In this document: piece after piece, positions 1-11,508 of the stretch
How positions within the stretch are numbered: the stretch's first letter is position 1
Layout: the number at the start of each line of letters is the position of its first letter
DNA from: Rhodamnia argentea
Lineage: Eukaryota > Streptophyta > Magnoliopsida > Myrtales > Myrtaceae
Reading direction: 5' to 3'
NCBI RefSeq assembly: GCF_020921035.1
Contig: NC_063158.1
Location: forward strand, 3,578,001 to 3,642,000
DNA: 64,000 bases
The notes under the pieces: model-generated
What the model saw: only the letters and a program-made list of their open reading frames with translations
What the model was told of the DNA's origin: nothing
The model's database searches: none
Position numbers and translations under genes: made by a program

Positions 1-3000
1 TCGTGGATTTGTTCTTCACTACTGTAGTCGCATGTCTTCGTTTATGCTATAACAGAACCCTCTCGACAATTAAAAAGGAAGTTGTTTCTAGGTGCCAAAT
101 GGAAATATAAAAATATAAAGTTCCATATCTAAAATAGTAAAATAATTTAAAAAGTCTTAGTTGAAAGTAAAAAGAAACATAAATTTGAAAATTGAGCAAA
201 AACTTAAAATACAAAAAATTAAGATAGGAAGGGTTTTGGGTCTATTGGGGTGCAACACTACACCCCTCTCGCCGGCGACGCACCTCACCGTGAACGGACT
301 AGGGCAAGCACCCTCGTCGGCTCGGTGGTGAGGAGGACTCACGCCCCTCTCTTGGCACCGCCATCGAGTTGGCAAGGGCCGAGCCGCCGCCCTTGTCAGC
401 GAAAGGGGATGGCGACGCCACCCCCAAAAAGCCCACCTCAATGCAATTATCTCTTTATTCAGGTTTTGTTTTCGATATCGAGGTTCTTTTCAATTTTTTC
501 ATTTTATTTGGCTTTCATTTTTATAGAAGAAGAAATTAATATGGATTGGAGGAACGTCATTTTTAAATTCAATGATCCAAGAATTGATTAAAAAATAATA
601 AGAATAATCCACATGAGTTTGTCAATTCATTTAAAATTGATGGAAGGACTCAGAGAGCGTTATTACACTTCGAAAAATTTACATTATTACGGGCAAGTAT
701 CATGTATAAATCATAGTCCCCGGCAAATCTGCTAGCTAATTCCCTTAATTTTACAATCCCTTCGTACGACATTGCTGACTTGGGACTCCTCTTATGACTT
801 CTTCATCTTACACTTGTAATTACACCGTATGTACACGCATGCGACGTTTTATATGGAAGAAAAAGCTTGGATTATAATTTTTTTTAACCGTTATTATAAA
901 TTTTAACGGTTATTATAAACTTTTTGCCCCTCCTAGACGTTCATAAATCATGTTTTAACTCTTTTTTTCACAAGCAGTAAACTAGGCACAAAACGACCCG
1001 CATTTATTACGTGACTAAGGTTATAAGCTTTGCGGGACAAAAGAGGTGTTTATATGGACACCCATGGCACAACAAAAGGGGATAAATCACGTTTCACTCA
1101 CTAATTGAATCAGAGCTAGAAAAGAGAAGGGAGAGAGATGAAGAGAGTAAAGTAAACGAACGTAGAAAGTAAACTCTGTGAACTCTTCGGGGTCGACCGA
1201 GTTGGTTGGGGGCATTAAGGGATTTCCAACTCGGAAACTAAAGATAGATTGGTTTCTGACAGTTTTGTGGGCGTTATTGTACCCCGCATACATTGTGGCT
1301 GCGAATATGGTCATGAACACAAGATAAAACGGGCGATTGAGGTATCATAAAACCTTCTCAAAGCAATCCGGCGAGACCTAAAATCGGCACCCGAGCTCGT
1401 CCCAACTTCGGCTCATATTGAAAAGTGGAATTTCAAGCCCGGTTCATTCCGAGTGCAGAAAATTCCAGTGATCTACCTAGAACTCACCAGAACCTCAACT
1501 GTCCGTGAATAAGCAAGCTTACCAAAAATAGATACTTTGAAAAATGTGATTTCGAAAGCCCGAGATGAAATCGTATTCAGATTTTCATCATCATATAGGA
1601 TGAGGGAGAGTGTTCACATGATTTTACTACAACATAAAGGTTGATGAAGATACACTAGTTCTAGCATAATGACTAATCAGTGTTGAGCACATGGTAGGCG
1701 TGGAGACTTAAAACTAAATAGATACGCGAGGAAAAAAAAAAACGGAGATACGGGGGGGGAGCAGTAAATTTTTAGTGGAGGAATCAGGTGCGGGTGGTGG
1801 ATGGAGCAAGTAAATGTCTGAACTATTTACTTTTTACTTTAGGGAAAGGGTGATTCTTGAAGAGTTGAGAAGTGAGATTAAGAAAGGCTTCCTAGTTAAT
1901 ATCTTAAAGACTAGAGAAGACGAGGGACGCTCGTGGGAATTTCCAAAAGTAGGAGACGCATTTGCAGCATTCACTGCAATTTATGAGGGGCGTCGTTGCA
2001 ATTTGCTCAAAACAAGGGGGAAAAAATAATAATTAAAAAGCAGGGCGAGGCCACGCCAATTTAGCAGCGCCGCGGCCAGCACACGCGCCGAGGGCACGCG
2101 CCAGAAAGGAACAAACGCAAGCCCACTTTGACCAAATGCCCTTTGACCGGAGCACCCCGGAGCTTTTGGGACTTTGGTGGACCGGCTCGGCTGCGAAGCA
2201 ACCTTATTCTCTCTCTCTCTCACACGCTCGCTCGCGGTCACGTGCTCAGATACTGTTTCGATTTATTAGGCCAGGGGATCTCCGTCCGTACATTGCGATG
2301 ACGCAAGCATCCCCCGGGCGCTGACGTCACCCCAGGGCATCTTTCGTTTTTTTTTTTTTTTTTCAATTCTCCCGTGGTCCTCCCCCTTCCCGCCCCTCTC
2401 CCAAAGGGAGGCGCTTCTATCGACGCGAAGACCTCGTTAATCAAAATGCGATTAGCGCTTAATTTAATCACGTTTCGTCCTTTCATATCTTTTCTTTTTT
2501 TTTTTTTTTTTTTGGGGGGCGGGCGGAGGTCGCGTATCTTTATGATCCACAAAAAGTGACAAAAAAAGAAGAAGAAAAGGAGCCAAAACATTCACGTGTT
2601 GCAAGTGTGTAGCGGCGGTAGCAGTAGGAGTAGTCCATTGGGTAGGTGGTAGCTGGCGCTGGTACGAGATTAGGTCGGGGATGATTAAGGTTTTGTTTAG
2701 TTCCATGTTTTAATCTAATCCCGCGACTTGACTAAGGAAAGTTTGTCTTCGGCCAGTGGTGTTTTGGGCTGGCTGGGCCTTGTTTCATGGAGGGGAGCGT
2801 CCGAGGGTTGGATCGGACCCGATGCACGACTAGCCAAGCCCTTGTTTTCGTTCGTTGGTTTTAACCTTTTACGTCAATGTTTTGAACCATGTTTTGTATG
2901 TATGTTCGGCTATGAAGCCCTAATTATTACCTCGTTGTCGCGTGATGATGATGATGACGATGAGAATTCGGCACCAACAAACTTTCCAAGAGGAAACCGG

Positions 3001-6000
3001 GGTTTTTCAAAAATTCCGGGGAAGAGTAGGTCGCACAGATCTCGACGGACGGAAATACTGGGTTATTTTATGGGCGACGGCAGTGATGTCGAACTCATTG
3101 GAATCTTTTGCTTTCACACCTCTCCTCTTTTTTTTTTTTTTAATTTGTTCTAAAACGATTGGTGACAACGCAGCGGTAACAAGGTGTTGTGCTTGCTCAT
3201 GCGGACGGAGATCATTCGCCATGGACGGTACTTATCTAAATATCTCAAAAAATCTCAGCCGCGTAGTACGGGCAGCTCATTGGGAGGATCGCCCTCCCAA
3301 TTCCGACGATCGAGATTTATCGAGATACCGAAGGAAGCTTCCCCTAATGGTTAAAGAGTCTTAAATTTAATCTTTCTATTTTTCTAGTGGGTCCTAATAA
3401 TTTTTTGTGAATACGGCGCGACATGATAATAGCCATATTCATTTAAGACTAGCATTTCGTTTATTCTGACGAGTAGCTGATAAAAGAGTTTATGAAAAGC
3501 ACCATTTTGCTCCGTGGTATGTGCGCAATCAGTTCGTCATGTCAATTGGATCTCTATAAAGGCCACGACATATATTACATTCTCCGAAAAAAATGTACCC
3601 ATCGGACGATAAATCTATTATAACCTCCCATTTTTAAAGAGTGATAGTACATAGTCATCTCAAAAAAGTTACATACTCATATCATGTCATGTTTTATGCT
3701 GGGCTCTCCCTTTCACACCAAAAAAAAAAAAAAAAAAAGAACAGGAAAAGGAAAAGAACGAGAAAGAAGTGGCGGCATCTTGCACATAGTGATTTATACG
3801 TCATGAATTCCACTTTCATGATGTCTTTTGTTCCTACTTTATCCAAATTATGAATGTAGATTCAGTTAAAACTCATCTTTCATGGACAACAAATGGAATC
3901 ATTGCCACCATTCCCCCTTCTTCCGCCTTTTTCAACCATGTATTCATTATGAATTCCAAATGAACAAGCAGCAATCATCTCCCAAATTGTCCATAATTAC
4001 ATTAGTACGAGCAGATTCTCTTTACAGACACCTAAAGAAATAGAAAATGTGTGCACATTGTGTATAATATAAGTTTATTCGAATCCCGAGCAGACACTAC
4101 CATATCTTGTAGCTCACTCTAGCGGGTTTTAGCGACGGCGGTCCATGACCATTGAGCCGAGAAGAACAACATTAAGAAATATACACGTGCATTAAAAATG
4201 GTTGGTTATGTTATGACTTACTCGACTATATAAAAATAGAAAATTTCAAAAAACATATTTAAAAATTATATAAAAAAAATTGTCCAAGCCAGCGCCGGCA
4301 ATGTCACGTAAGACGGTCAACTTCCAAATCGGTGGTTTCCAGTCTAAATTGGCCGGATAAACTGAGTTAGTATCAATGCAAAAAAAGGTTTAAGATTAAA
4401 TTAGTCCAATTGAAATATTTAGAACTGAATTAGTACCAACGCAATAGATTGAAAACTTTTTTTGGTAACTTTTCCCCACGTTTTGAGTGTTAGTTGGAGG
4501 TGGGATCGAGGGCGAACATGATTTGATTGCGTAGGGTTAGTCTATACACCTCTTTTTGTAATGTTTTAAAAGCGGTCAATCGTGGTCTGATTTGATTCTG
4601 TGTTTCTTTTAGGGTTTACAATATGCGTATTAGGTGCTTAAACAAAGAAATTACTTTCAAAGGCCGGAGATGTAAACACCCTATCATCTCCGTTCCCTAA
4701 TTGTACTCCCCCCACCCTTTATTAGCCCACAAAAGGAAGCTTTCTCAAGAAAGCGAATCCGACCTAATATGGAGTTCAGTAGGTACATAAACAACCCCTG
4801 ATATTCTTCGGGTTGCTTAAGACAAAAGGAAGTTGTCGCGGTTGGTCTAGTGCGCCTCAAAGTCCAACGCTTGTTATAATTGCGAATATAGTCTCTTTTT
4901 TCACTGGCATAAGTTGCGTGAGGATACATGATTAGAAAATTGAAGCGGGGTTAATTAGCTGGATGAAAGTAATGAGCGTACTAATTACGTTTGACAAGGG
5001 AGGAGTCTAAATCTGGACCCGTCGACATATCCGGTTGAACCCACCTTCATTTTAAAACTTAAACCATTGAGTTATGGATCAACTTGGATGTATTAACTGC
5101 TCCACATCACGCCAATTCTTCGATGTGCAGCTTCTCTAACACAACTTATATGTACATCTCAACATATTCTCAGCCGTTGGCACATCTTTTTCTTTCGACA
5201 AACAGCGTCTAAATCCATAACGAAATAAGTGAGAAAATTCGGAAAGGGGAGGGTTATACTTTGCTCATCATCTCATTTACAATGTTTAGGGTCTAAGGGA
5301 GATAGATTTACTATCATGTGTCGGAGAAAAGAGTGAGTTAAGAGATGTGAAGTTAATGATGGCTTAATTAGCTGGCGCTGCATTTTTCTCTTTTACTCCT
5401 TCACAATCACAACGGATGATAAAGAAATTATTGCAATGTAAAATATGGTTATAATGTCCTTTTCTCATTCATAGATTTTCCTTGAGTATATGGTTATAAT
5501 CACCGCACCATCATGAATTTAATGCAATCTTGAGAAATGGGACGATTTTGATCTGTCGAGTTCGCGAGACTATTTACCTATACGTGTCCACATGCGTATA
5601 CATAATGCATGCAAGTTATGACAATTTCTCATTGCATGCTTATCGCGGTTCAATGCATGAAAACCCTAGTTAAGAGCGTGAGTGTCGCGACAGCAACAAG
5701 TTAAACTAGCCACGAGACTCAATTTCTCTCCCGTTATGTTTCTTCTCGTCTTTTTGCTAGGGTTTCTTGTAGCTTACATCGTAATCACTCACCAGTAGTG
5801 TGAAAGCGAAGAAATTTCGCTACGGCTCGATGCAATTTTATTCTAATGGCTTCGCCCGATCTTCCGAGTCAATGAAGTTAGGTTTTACAGCAGGAAGTTC
5901 TCATGGCGTTTGAACTTAAGTTGGATTAAGACCACTTACATATGCTTTTACAGCTTAGACTGACCTTGTCCATCTCTCTGACCTGCCTTTATTTCCCTTC

Positions 6001-6803
6001 TTGAAGCCAATAAAAATTGCAGTGGAAACGGAGTCATCAAGAATCGTAGAAAAAAACAAACTTAGCACACAGCAGTAGAAACTCGCACACATGCAGATAA
6101 GTATCTGTACTAAAGAAGCCATAGGTAACCCTAGAAAAGCTACTGACAAATATAGCACTGGTGTTTTCATCACATCGATGAGTAAGATCCACCTTTTCCT
6201 GAGCCCTATGATTTTCGTTCGGTAGTGCTGCTGGCTTAACCACATTCCATTTTACTCATCTAGATTGATGTTGAACATTGGCTACGAGTGGCATCTATAT
6301 GTACCCAATAATGCTCGTTCTCGTCTGACCAAGTTGATTTTAAGATGTCGCTTCCGAAATCTCAATTTATTATGTCATTTTTTCACGAGGTACCAAAAAC
6401 TCAATTACCTCCCCTTTTTGTGGGTTTCTAGGGTTTGAATCATGGTGCCATGTCCCCCGACTCTGGATTTAGTTTGCTTTTTACTTGTTCGATGAGGTCG
6501 GTATGATATTTGATGGGTCCGGGATTCACCTACCTAAGTAGGTTTTCTGGCCATTTTAAAGAAAAAAGTTACAGGGATAAAATTGAAAAAGCCAGCTCTA
6601 GGATCAAACTGAACTGAAAAAAGGAATGTGAGACCGGGCCTCCAAATTTACTACGCAAGCTCGAATGGCCTCTGTAATATGAGATCTGATGGGCCCAAGA
6701 GCAACCACCCACGAACAATCCATCAAGTTGGGCTTCATTTTCACATTCGGCCCACTATAAGGCCCGCACCTAAAGCCCACTCCAATCCCAATTATTGCGA
6801 CTG
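1..6803. other. Upstream intergenic region, no gene recognised
   Basis: No reading frame here resembles a protein family I know, and none shows a plausible exon chain. The longest open frames (around 2728-3153 and 2942-3364) are interrupted-looking, overlap in two frames and lack coding codon bias. The stretch has many poly-A/T runs, a short CT tract near 2211-2222, a GATGAT run at 2943-2960, and a GC-rich core at about 290-430 flanked by AT-rich arms that could be an eroded inverted-repeat element. A decayed copy of the Mutator-like repeat family found elsewhere in the window lies near 4300-4490. Confidence 0.5.
4300..4490. repeat. Degraded arm of the long-TIR Mutator-like repeat family
   Basis: The stretch carries the phrases typical of this family, 'aactgaattagtaccaa', 'aagattaaattagtcc' and a final 'ggtaacttttcccc'. 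These match the right arms of the copies ending at 27105 and 45608. A matching left arm was not found, so this is probably a truncated copy. The family name is inferred from the better copies, which have 9-bp target duplications. Confidence 0.45.
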
Positions 6804-6805
6804 AA

Positions 6806-6811
6806 CACGTG
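6806..6811. promoter_or_regulatory. G-box (CACGTG) in photolyase promoter
   Basis: A perfect palindromic CACGTG lies 144 bases upstream of the photolyase start codon, and a second ACGT core (ccacgtaa) follows at 6829-6836. ACGT-core elements are bound by bZIP factors such as HY5, and plant CPD photolyase genes are light-induced, so a role in light or UV-B control is likely. The motif is seen directly; the function is inference. Confidence 0.5.
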
Positions 6812-6954
6812 GCAGGTTTCAATTCATCCACGTAAGTAGCTTCAAAACCACAACTTTAACTGTAACTAACAGCTCCCGTTTTTCCCTCCATTTTTTCCCC
6901 TCTCCAGGCAAACGCTCCATCTCTCTCTGCGCTTCGATCCTGTGTTTCTCTCTT

Positions 6955-9900
6955 ATGGCGTCTAGGACAGCGATTTCTGTCCAGCCGGGGAGGTTTAGGG
7001 TTTTGAAAGAAGGAAGGAGACGCTCTGATGGCGCAGTAGGACCCGTGGTTTACTGGATGTTCAGAGATCAACGGTTGAGGGACAACTGGGCTCTGATCCA
7101 CGCCGTCGACCAGGCGAACCGCGCGAATGTGCCCGTCGCGGTGGCCTTCAATCTGTTTGATCAGTTTCTGGGTGCGAAAGCGAGGCAGCTGGGATTTATG
7201 CTCCGAGGATTGAAGCAGCTGCACCGAGAGATTGAGGAGAATCTTCGGATCCCCTTCTTCTTGTTTCAGGTATGGGTCGGTGATTTCGGTGGAGTTACCA
7301 TTCTTTGAGTTTGCGGTTGATTGGGGAATTGTGAAATTAGTCATTCGCACTTGAGGCTGGATTTCCACTGGGTGGTCATTTTGGTGCATCTTTGTGAAGT
7401 AGCTGACATGGTGCTTTTTCGATGAATCACATGAAATTTCTGTGGGTGGTTTGGCGGAGAGTTCGGCAGGTTGATCACGAATGAAATTATTTGAACGGTA
7501 AAGCGTTTTATCCCGAAGAAATGGCACATCAGTGGTCTTAAATGTAATGTTGAAGTTTTACTACAAACTTTTGTACTTCTGCCAATGAAAGACAGTTCTT
7601 TCCAGTTAAATGAGTGAAATTTAGCTGCCATATCTTGGCTTTTTTAGTTTCATTTAGGTGGATTTCGTGATTGTGTTATGTTGATATTGATAATGCAAGT
7701 CGTTATTTTTACATCATGTGAAGATTGTGGTTGTGTGTTTTTGTTACTTGGAGCTACTAGGTACTCTATAGCTTTGCGCCTAGAGATTTTAGGGGTCATT
7801 TATGAGCTACTGAGCCCGTCGCGGATGAATATCTTGCACTCTGATTTATGGTTGTATTGATGGGTTATCTAGGGCGATGCCGATGAGACTATTCCAAAGT
7901 TCCTTAAAGAATGTGGGGCTTCACTTTTGGTTACAGATTTTTCACCCTTGAGAAAAATTCGCCGGTGTAAGGAGGAAATCTGTGAGAGAGTCGATGATTC
8001 AGTGACTGTACATGAAGTTGATGCGCATAATATTGTACCTGCTTGGGTGGCATCACAGAAGTTGGAATACAGTGCTAGAACAATTAGGGGAAAGATTAAT
8101 AAAATGCTTCCAGAGTATCTGATTGATTTCCCTACCCTGCAACCATCAAGTAGAAGATGGGATGACACCAATCGATCAATTGATTGGGACACTCTTATTG
8201 CAGATATCCTGAGGTTAATTTTATGCTTCATGTCATGGCTAAATATGAACTTCTAATGCTTGGTCTATCCTGCTGATAAATTTTCCTTTACATAATAGGA
8301 AAGGAGCCGAAGTTCCTGAACTCGGTTGGTGTAAGCCTGGGGAAAGTGCTGCACTGGATGTATTGATGGGAAGTGAAAATGGTTTTCTGACAAAAAGATT
8401 GAGAAATTATAATGCAGACCGAAATAATCCATTGAAACCCAAGGGGCTTTCTGGACTTTCTCCATATTTGCATTTTGGCCAGATATCTGCCCAACGCTGT
8501 GCTCTAGAGGCACATAAAGTGCGGAAAAGCTATCTTCAGGTACTTCATATCAGATTACTGAGTACACAGATCAAGTTCTAACCGTGCCAGGAATGTAGAA
8601 GTATGACTTCTGCTGACAGTAGGTCCACGATTTTCCTCCTCTTCGCGGAAAGTTCCTGCAGTTCTGCGAGTTGTGTCATTATGTGTTTATCTTTCTCTGG
8701 CTCATCCTCTGGTGACACGTAATTTGATATTTCTTCTTCGACTTGCCACTGTGAAGGCAGTAGATGCATTCTTGGAGGAGTTGATTGTGAGGAGAGAACT
8801 TGCTGACAACTATTGTTTCTATCAGCCTCATTATGATTCATTAAAGGGGGCATGGGAGTGGGCAAGGAAGACATTGATGGATCATGCCTCTGACAAGCGA
8901 GAGCCTTTCTACACGTGAGTGGCAAGCACTTGTTTCCATTTTTATCTGTATGTTTTCTGAGATCATATTCCTGACTGAGTTTGGTTAAAAAATTATCTGT
9001 TTTGTAGGAGGGAGCAGTTGGAGAAAGCTCTAACAGCTGATCCAGTAAGTTGATCTTTTGGATTTTTGAGTAGCGAATTGTATTTTGCCTGTGTTTCCCT
9101 TCTCTGGTGGCAGCCTCAGTCTCAGGCTCAAATGACATCTTGAATTCGGTCTTCTCCAGCTTTGGAATGCCTCTCAGCTTGAGATGGTGTACCATGGGAA
9201 AATGCATGGTTTCATGAGGCAAGTATTCACCTCCCTCCTCTCCCCCGGCGCTCTGATCAGCCGTTTGATAAACTGATCATTGTCTAATTGTGGGGAAAGA
9301 GAAAAGTGCATCATGGATCTTGAATGAAGTACTTATTTTTTGGGTTGCGTTGTATTCTTTACCTTGACTGATCTTGCCATAGAGGTTACTCACTTCAGTT
9401 GCTCATGTGGCTCTACATGGTGATTTTTCACTGTTATCAGAATGTACTGGGCCAAAAAGATTCTTGAGTGGACAAAAGGACCTGAAGAAGCACTTGAAAC
9501 AGCCATATACTTGAATGACAAGGTAAACAAGTGAAGGAAAGAAGCGTGATTCACAGGCATTTCAATTTCTAAATGGGTGATTTTATGCTTATTCTGTTCA
9601 TTATGCCCACATTTCCTAACTGAATGGACTCTGAGATGCAGTATGAAATAGACGGACGGGATCCCTGTGGTTATGTGGGATGTATGTGGTCAATATGTGG
9701 TGTTCATGACCAGGTAAGCAATTATCCCGGATTCATTTCGTGTTTAATTTGGTTATAGCTCCTGTTGCAGGAGATAATTTGAACTTTCATGCCGGAGCCA
9801 GCCTTTTATTAGTACGTAGGGTGTCGAGAGTTTTTGCTTGGCTAATTTGTAAATCTGAGTATGTGGCTTATACCAAATACACTTGATCACGGTGATGGCT

Positions 9901-10155
9901 CATGCCTCGGACTACGGATTTCTCCAGAATTATTCCTAGTTCAATGATGGGGTTTTGGTTGAATGGCAGGGTTGGCGAGAGAGACTGATATTTGGGAAAA
10001 TAAGATACATGAACTATGCGGGGTGCAAGAGGAAATTCGATGTCGATGGATACGTTGCTTATGTCAAGAAGCTGGTTGGCGAAGTGAAGAAAAGAAAGGC
10101 AGAAACCGATTTAGATAGAAAGCCAAAAATCTCTGCAGCTAATATTTATCTGTGA
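6955..10155 (+). CDS. PHR1: Class II CPD photolyase (deoxyribodipyrimidine photo-lyase)
   Basis: Repairs UV-induced cyclobutane pyrimidine dimers using blue light and FAD. Nine exons: 6955-7269, 7873-8213, 8299-8539, 8757-8914, 9008-9044, 9160-9218, 9441-9522, 9642-9713, 9970-10155. Phases fit throughout and give 496 aa, the length of Arabidopsis UVR2/PHR1. Residues 29-47 ([19 protein letters not shown]) open the N-terminal photolyase domain. Residues 269-280 ([12 protein letters not shown]) and 304-318 ([13 protein letters not shown]) belong to the FAD-binding helical domain; the latter fits the first class II signature. GVHDQGWRER followed by FGKIRYMN, across exons 8-9, fits the second. Exon 6 ends ATGAG followed by GCAAGT, so intron 6 is GC-AG; using the nearby GT would shift the frame. 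The C-terminal Lys/Arg-rich tail could aid nuclear import. No break or frameshift is seen. Confidence 0.96.
9219..9440 (+). other. GC-AG intron (photolyase intron 6)
   Basis: The donor reads AG|GCAAGT and the acceptor ttatcag|A. Joining ATGAG to AATGTAC restores Met-Arg-Met-Tyr-Trp, the conserved class II photolyase sequence. The alternative GT three bases downstream, after AGGCAA, leaves the next exon out of frame. GCAAGT is the usual consensus of the minor GC donor class spliced by the U2 spliceosome. Confidence 0.85.
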
Positions 10156-11508
10156 TTCTCATTGTGTTTAGTAGTCCAGTATCTCAGCTAAGTTTGTTTC
10201 TTAGGATGCTCTGATTGGAGAAAAATAGGCTAGATGATTGTTTTTTTTTTTTTTTTGTGAACTTGGAGAGTCTCACCGGTTTAGGATATGGTGTAGTGAA
10301 TGAAGATTAAGGCAGGATCATTCCTCAGGATTTTCTTGATCTTGACATTGTTGTATTACTAGCACTGGTTAGTAACCACCTTATTGGGTAAAATGTTAAC
10401 CATATGATTCTTACATTGACAGGAAGTTATGCGGCAAAGAGCTTTCTGCATGTGGCTGGTCTTATGATCAGTATCTTCTCTACTTGATCTGACATTTCAA
10501 ACAAAATGGTTTAGACAGTTTAATCAAACGGTAATTGCTCTGTTTATTTTGTGAAAAATGAATGATTTGAAAAAAAAAATCGAAAATGATCTCGTATAGT
10601 AATTAATTGATGAAAAATATTTTCATCATCAACAAAAACATGATCTAAAAATTTTATAGACTATAAAAATGTTTAACGATTTTTTTTTTAAAGAAAATTG
10701 CAAATCCTTCTCTCATGTTCTGCAAAACAAATGAAACCTAGATTACCCTCTTAACTCTCAACAACCATTAAGCCATGGCTAATGGTGGAGTCAAAGACCA
10801 AACCTAATCAAGTATTTCGGAGGTCGCAACTAGTGTCCCTCCCGAAGAATGTTCCCCAAGCTTTGAGGTACTCTCTGCAAAAGTGCATGTTGAGTTTCAG
10901 AAATTTCTTCCAAAACGGACCCCCAAACATTCAGATTAAGAAAGCAAAAATATATGGAAATTGTACCGAAGTTAACCGTTTATGGTCATCCCCGATGTCT
11001 GTTATTTCTCTCTTCCTCCTTAATCATCCATCAGTGTCTGACCCACTACTATTTCAGGGGACTGGAAGACACCTAATGCAGGGTAATAGTCCGCACAAGA
11101 AGGCGAAAAACATTAATGAAAGACCGCTGGTATTTCAGCATTAATGTGCTCGACATGTCCAAAAACATGGACCGGAACCTATTTTCCAATCAGATTACAA
11201 ACTGCATTGACCCGTCTGTCATGTTCTCATCCTCTCGACTGCTATATTATACACATGAATCGGCTGGTTGGCTCCAGGTATAGGGAGGACAAAAAACACA
11301 GAAAAAGATAAAAATGAAAGAAAGAGAACAAGACACACAACCCTAAATCAAGAATCATTGTTGCGGGATCCTCATCAGGAATAGTAAGTTTGTACTGGCG
11401 CTCCACTGTACCATGAGGCATTCTTGCAACAAAACATGTTAAAAAAATATACTTGGGAGTCGACTGCAGGTGTGAGCAGATGCTTATCCAGCTTGGAAAC
11501 CTTCCCAA
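10156..11508. other. Convergent 3' intergenic region between photolyase and KEULE genes
   Basis: This holds the 3' flanks of two genes that converge here. A poly-T run sits at 10241-10256, and an AT-rich stretch lies at about 10560-10700. The open frame at 10782-11144 (120 codons) has no recognisable domain or codon bias and probably lies in non-coding DNA. Nothing else is supported. Confidence 0.5.

Noticed and set aside
2957..2975. GAATTCGGCAC sequence resembling a cDNA-library adaptor
   Set aside because: Only 11 bases match and the following bases differ; the surrounding DNA is ordinary genomic sequence.
6856..7527. 223-codon open frame antisense to photolyase exon 1
   Set aside because: It spans the sense promoter, exon 1 and part of intron 1; no domain is visible.
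8578..9222. 214-codon open frame antisense to photolyase exons 4-6
   Set aside because: It covers conserved sense exons and introns indiscriminately and shows no family similarity.
9219..9226. Ordinary GT donor at 9224 for photolyase intron 6
   Set aside because: Using it adds GGCAA and breaks the reading frame into exon 7, destroying the conserved [10 protein letters not shown] stretch.
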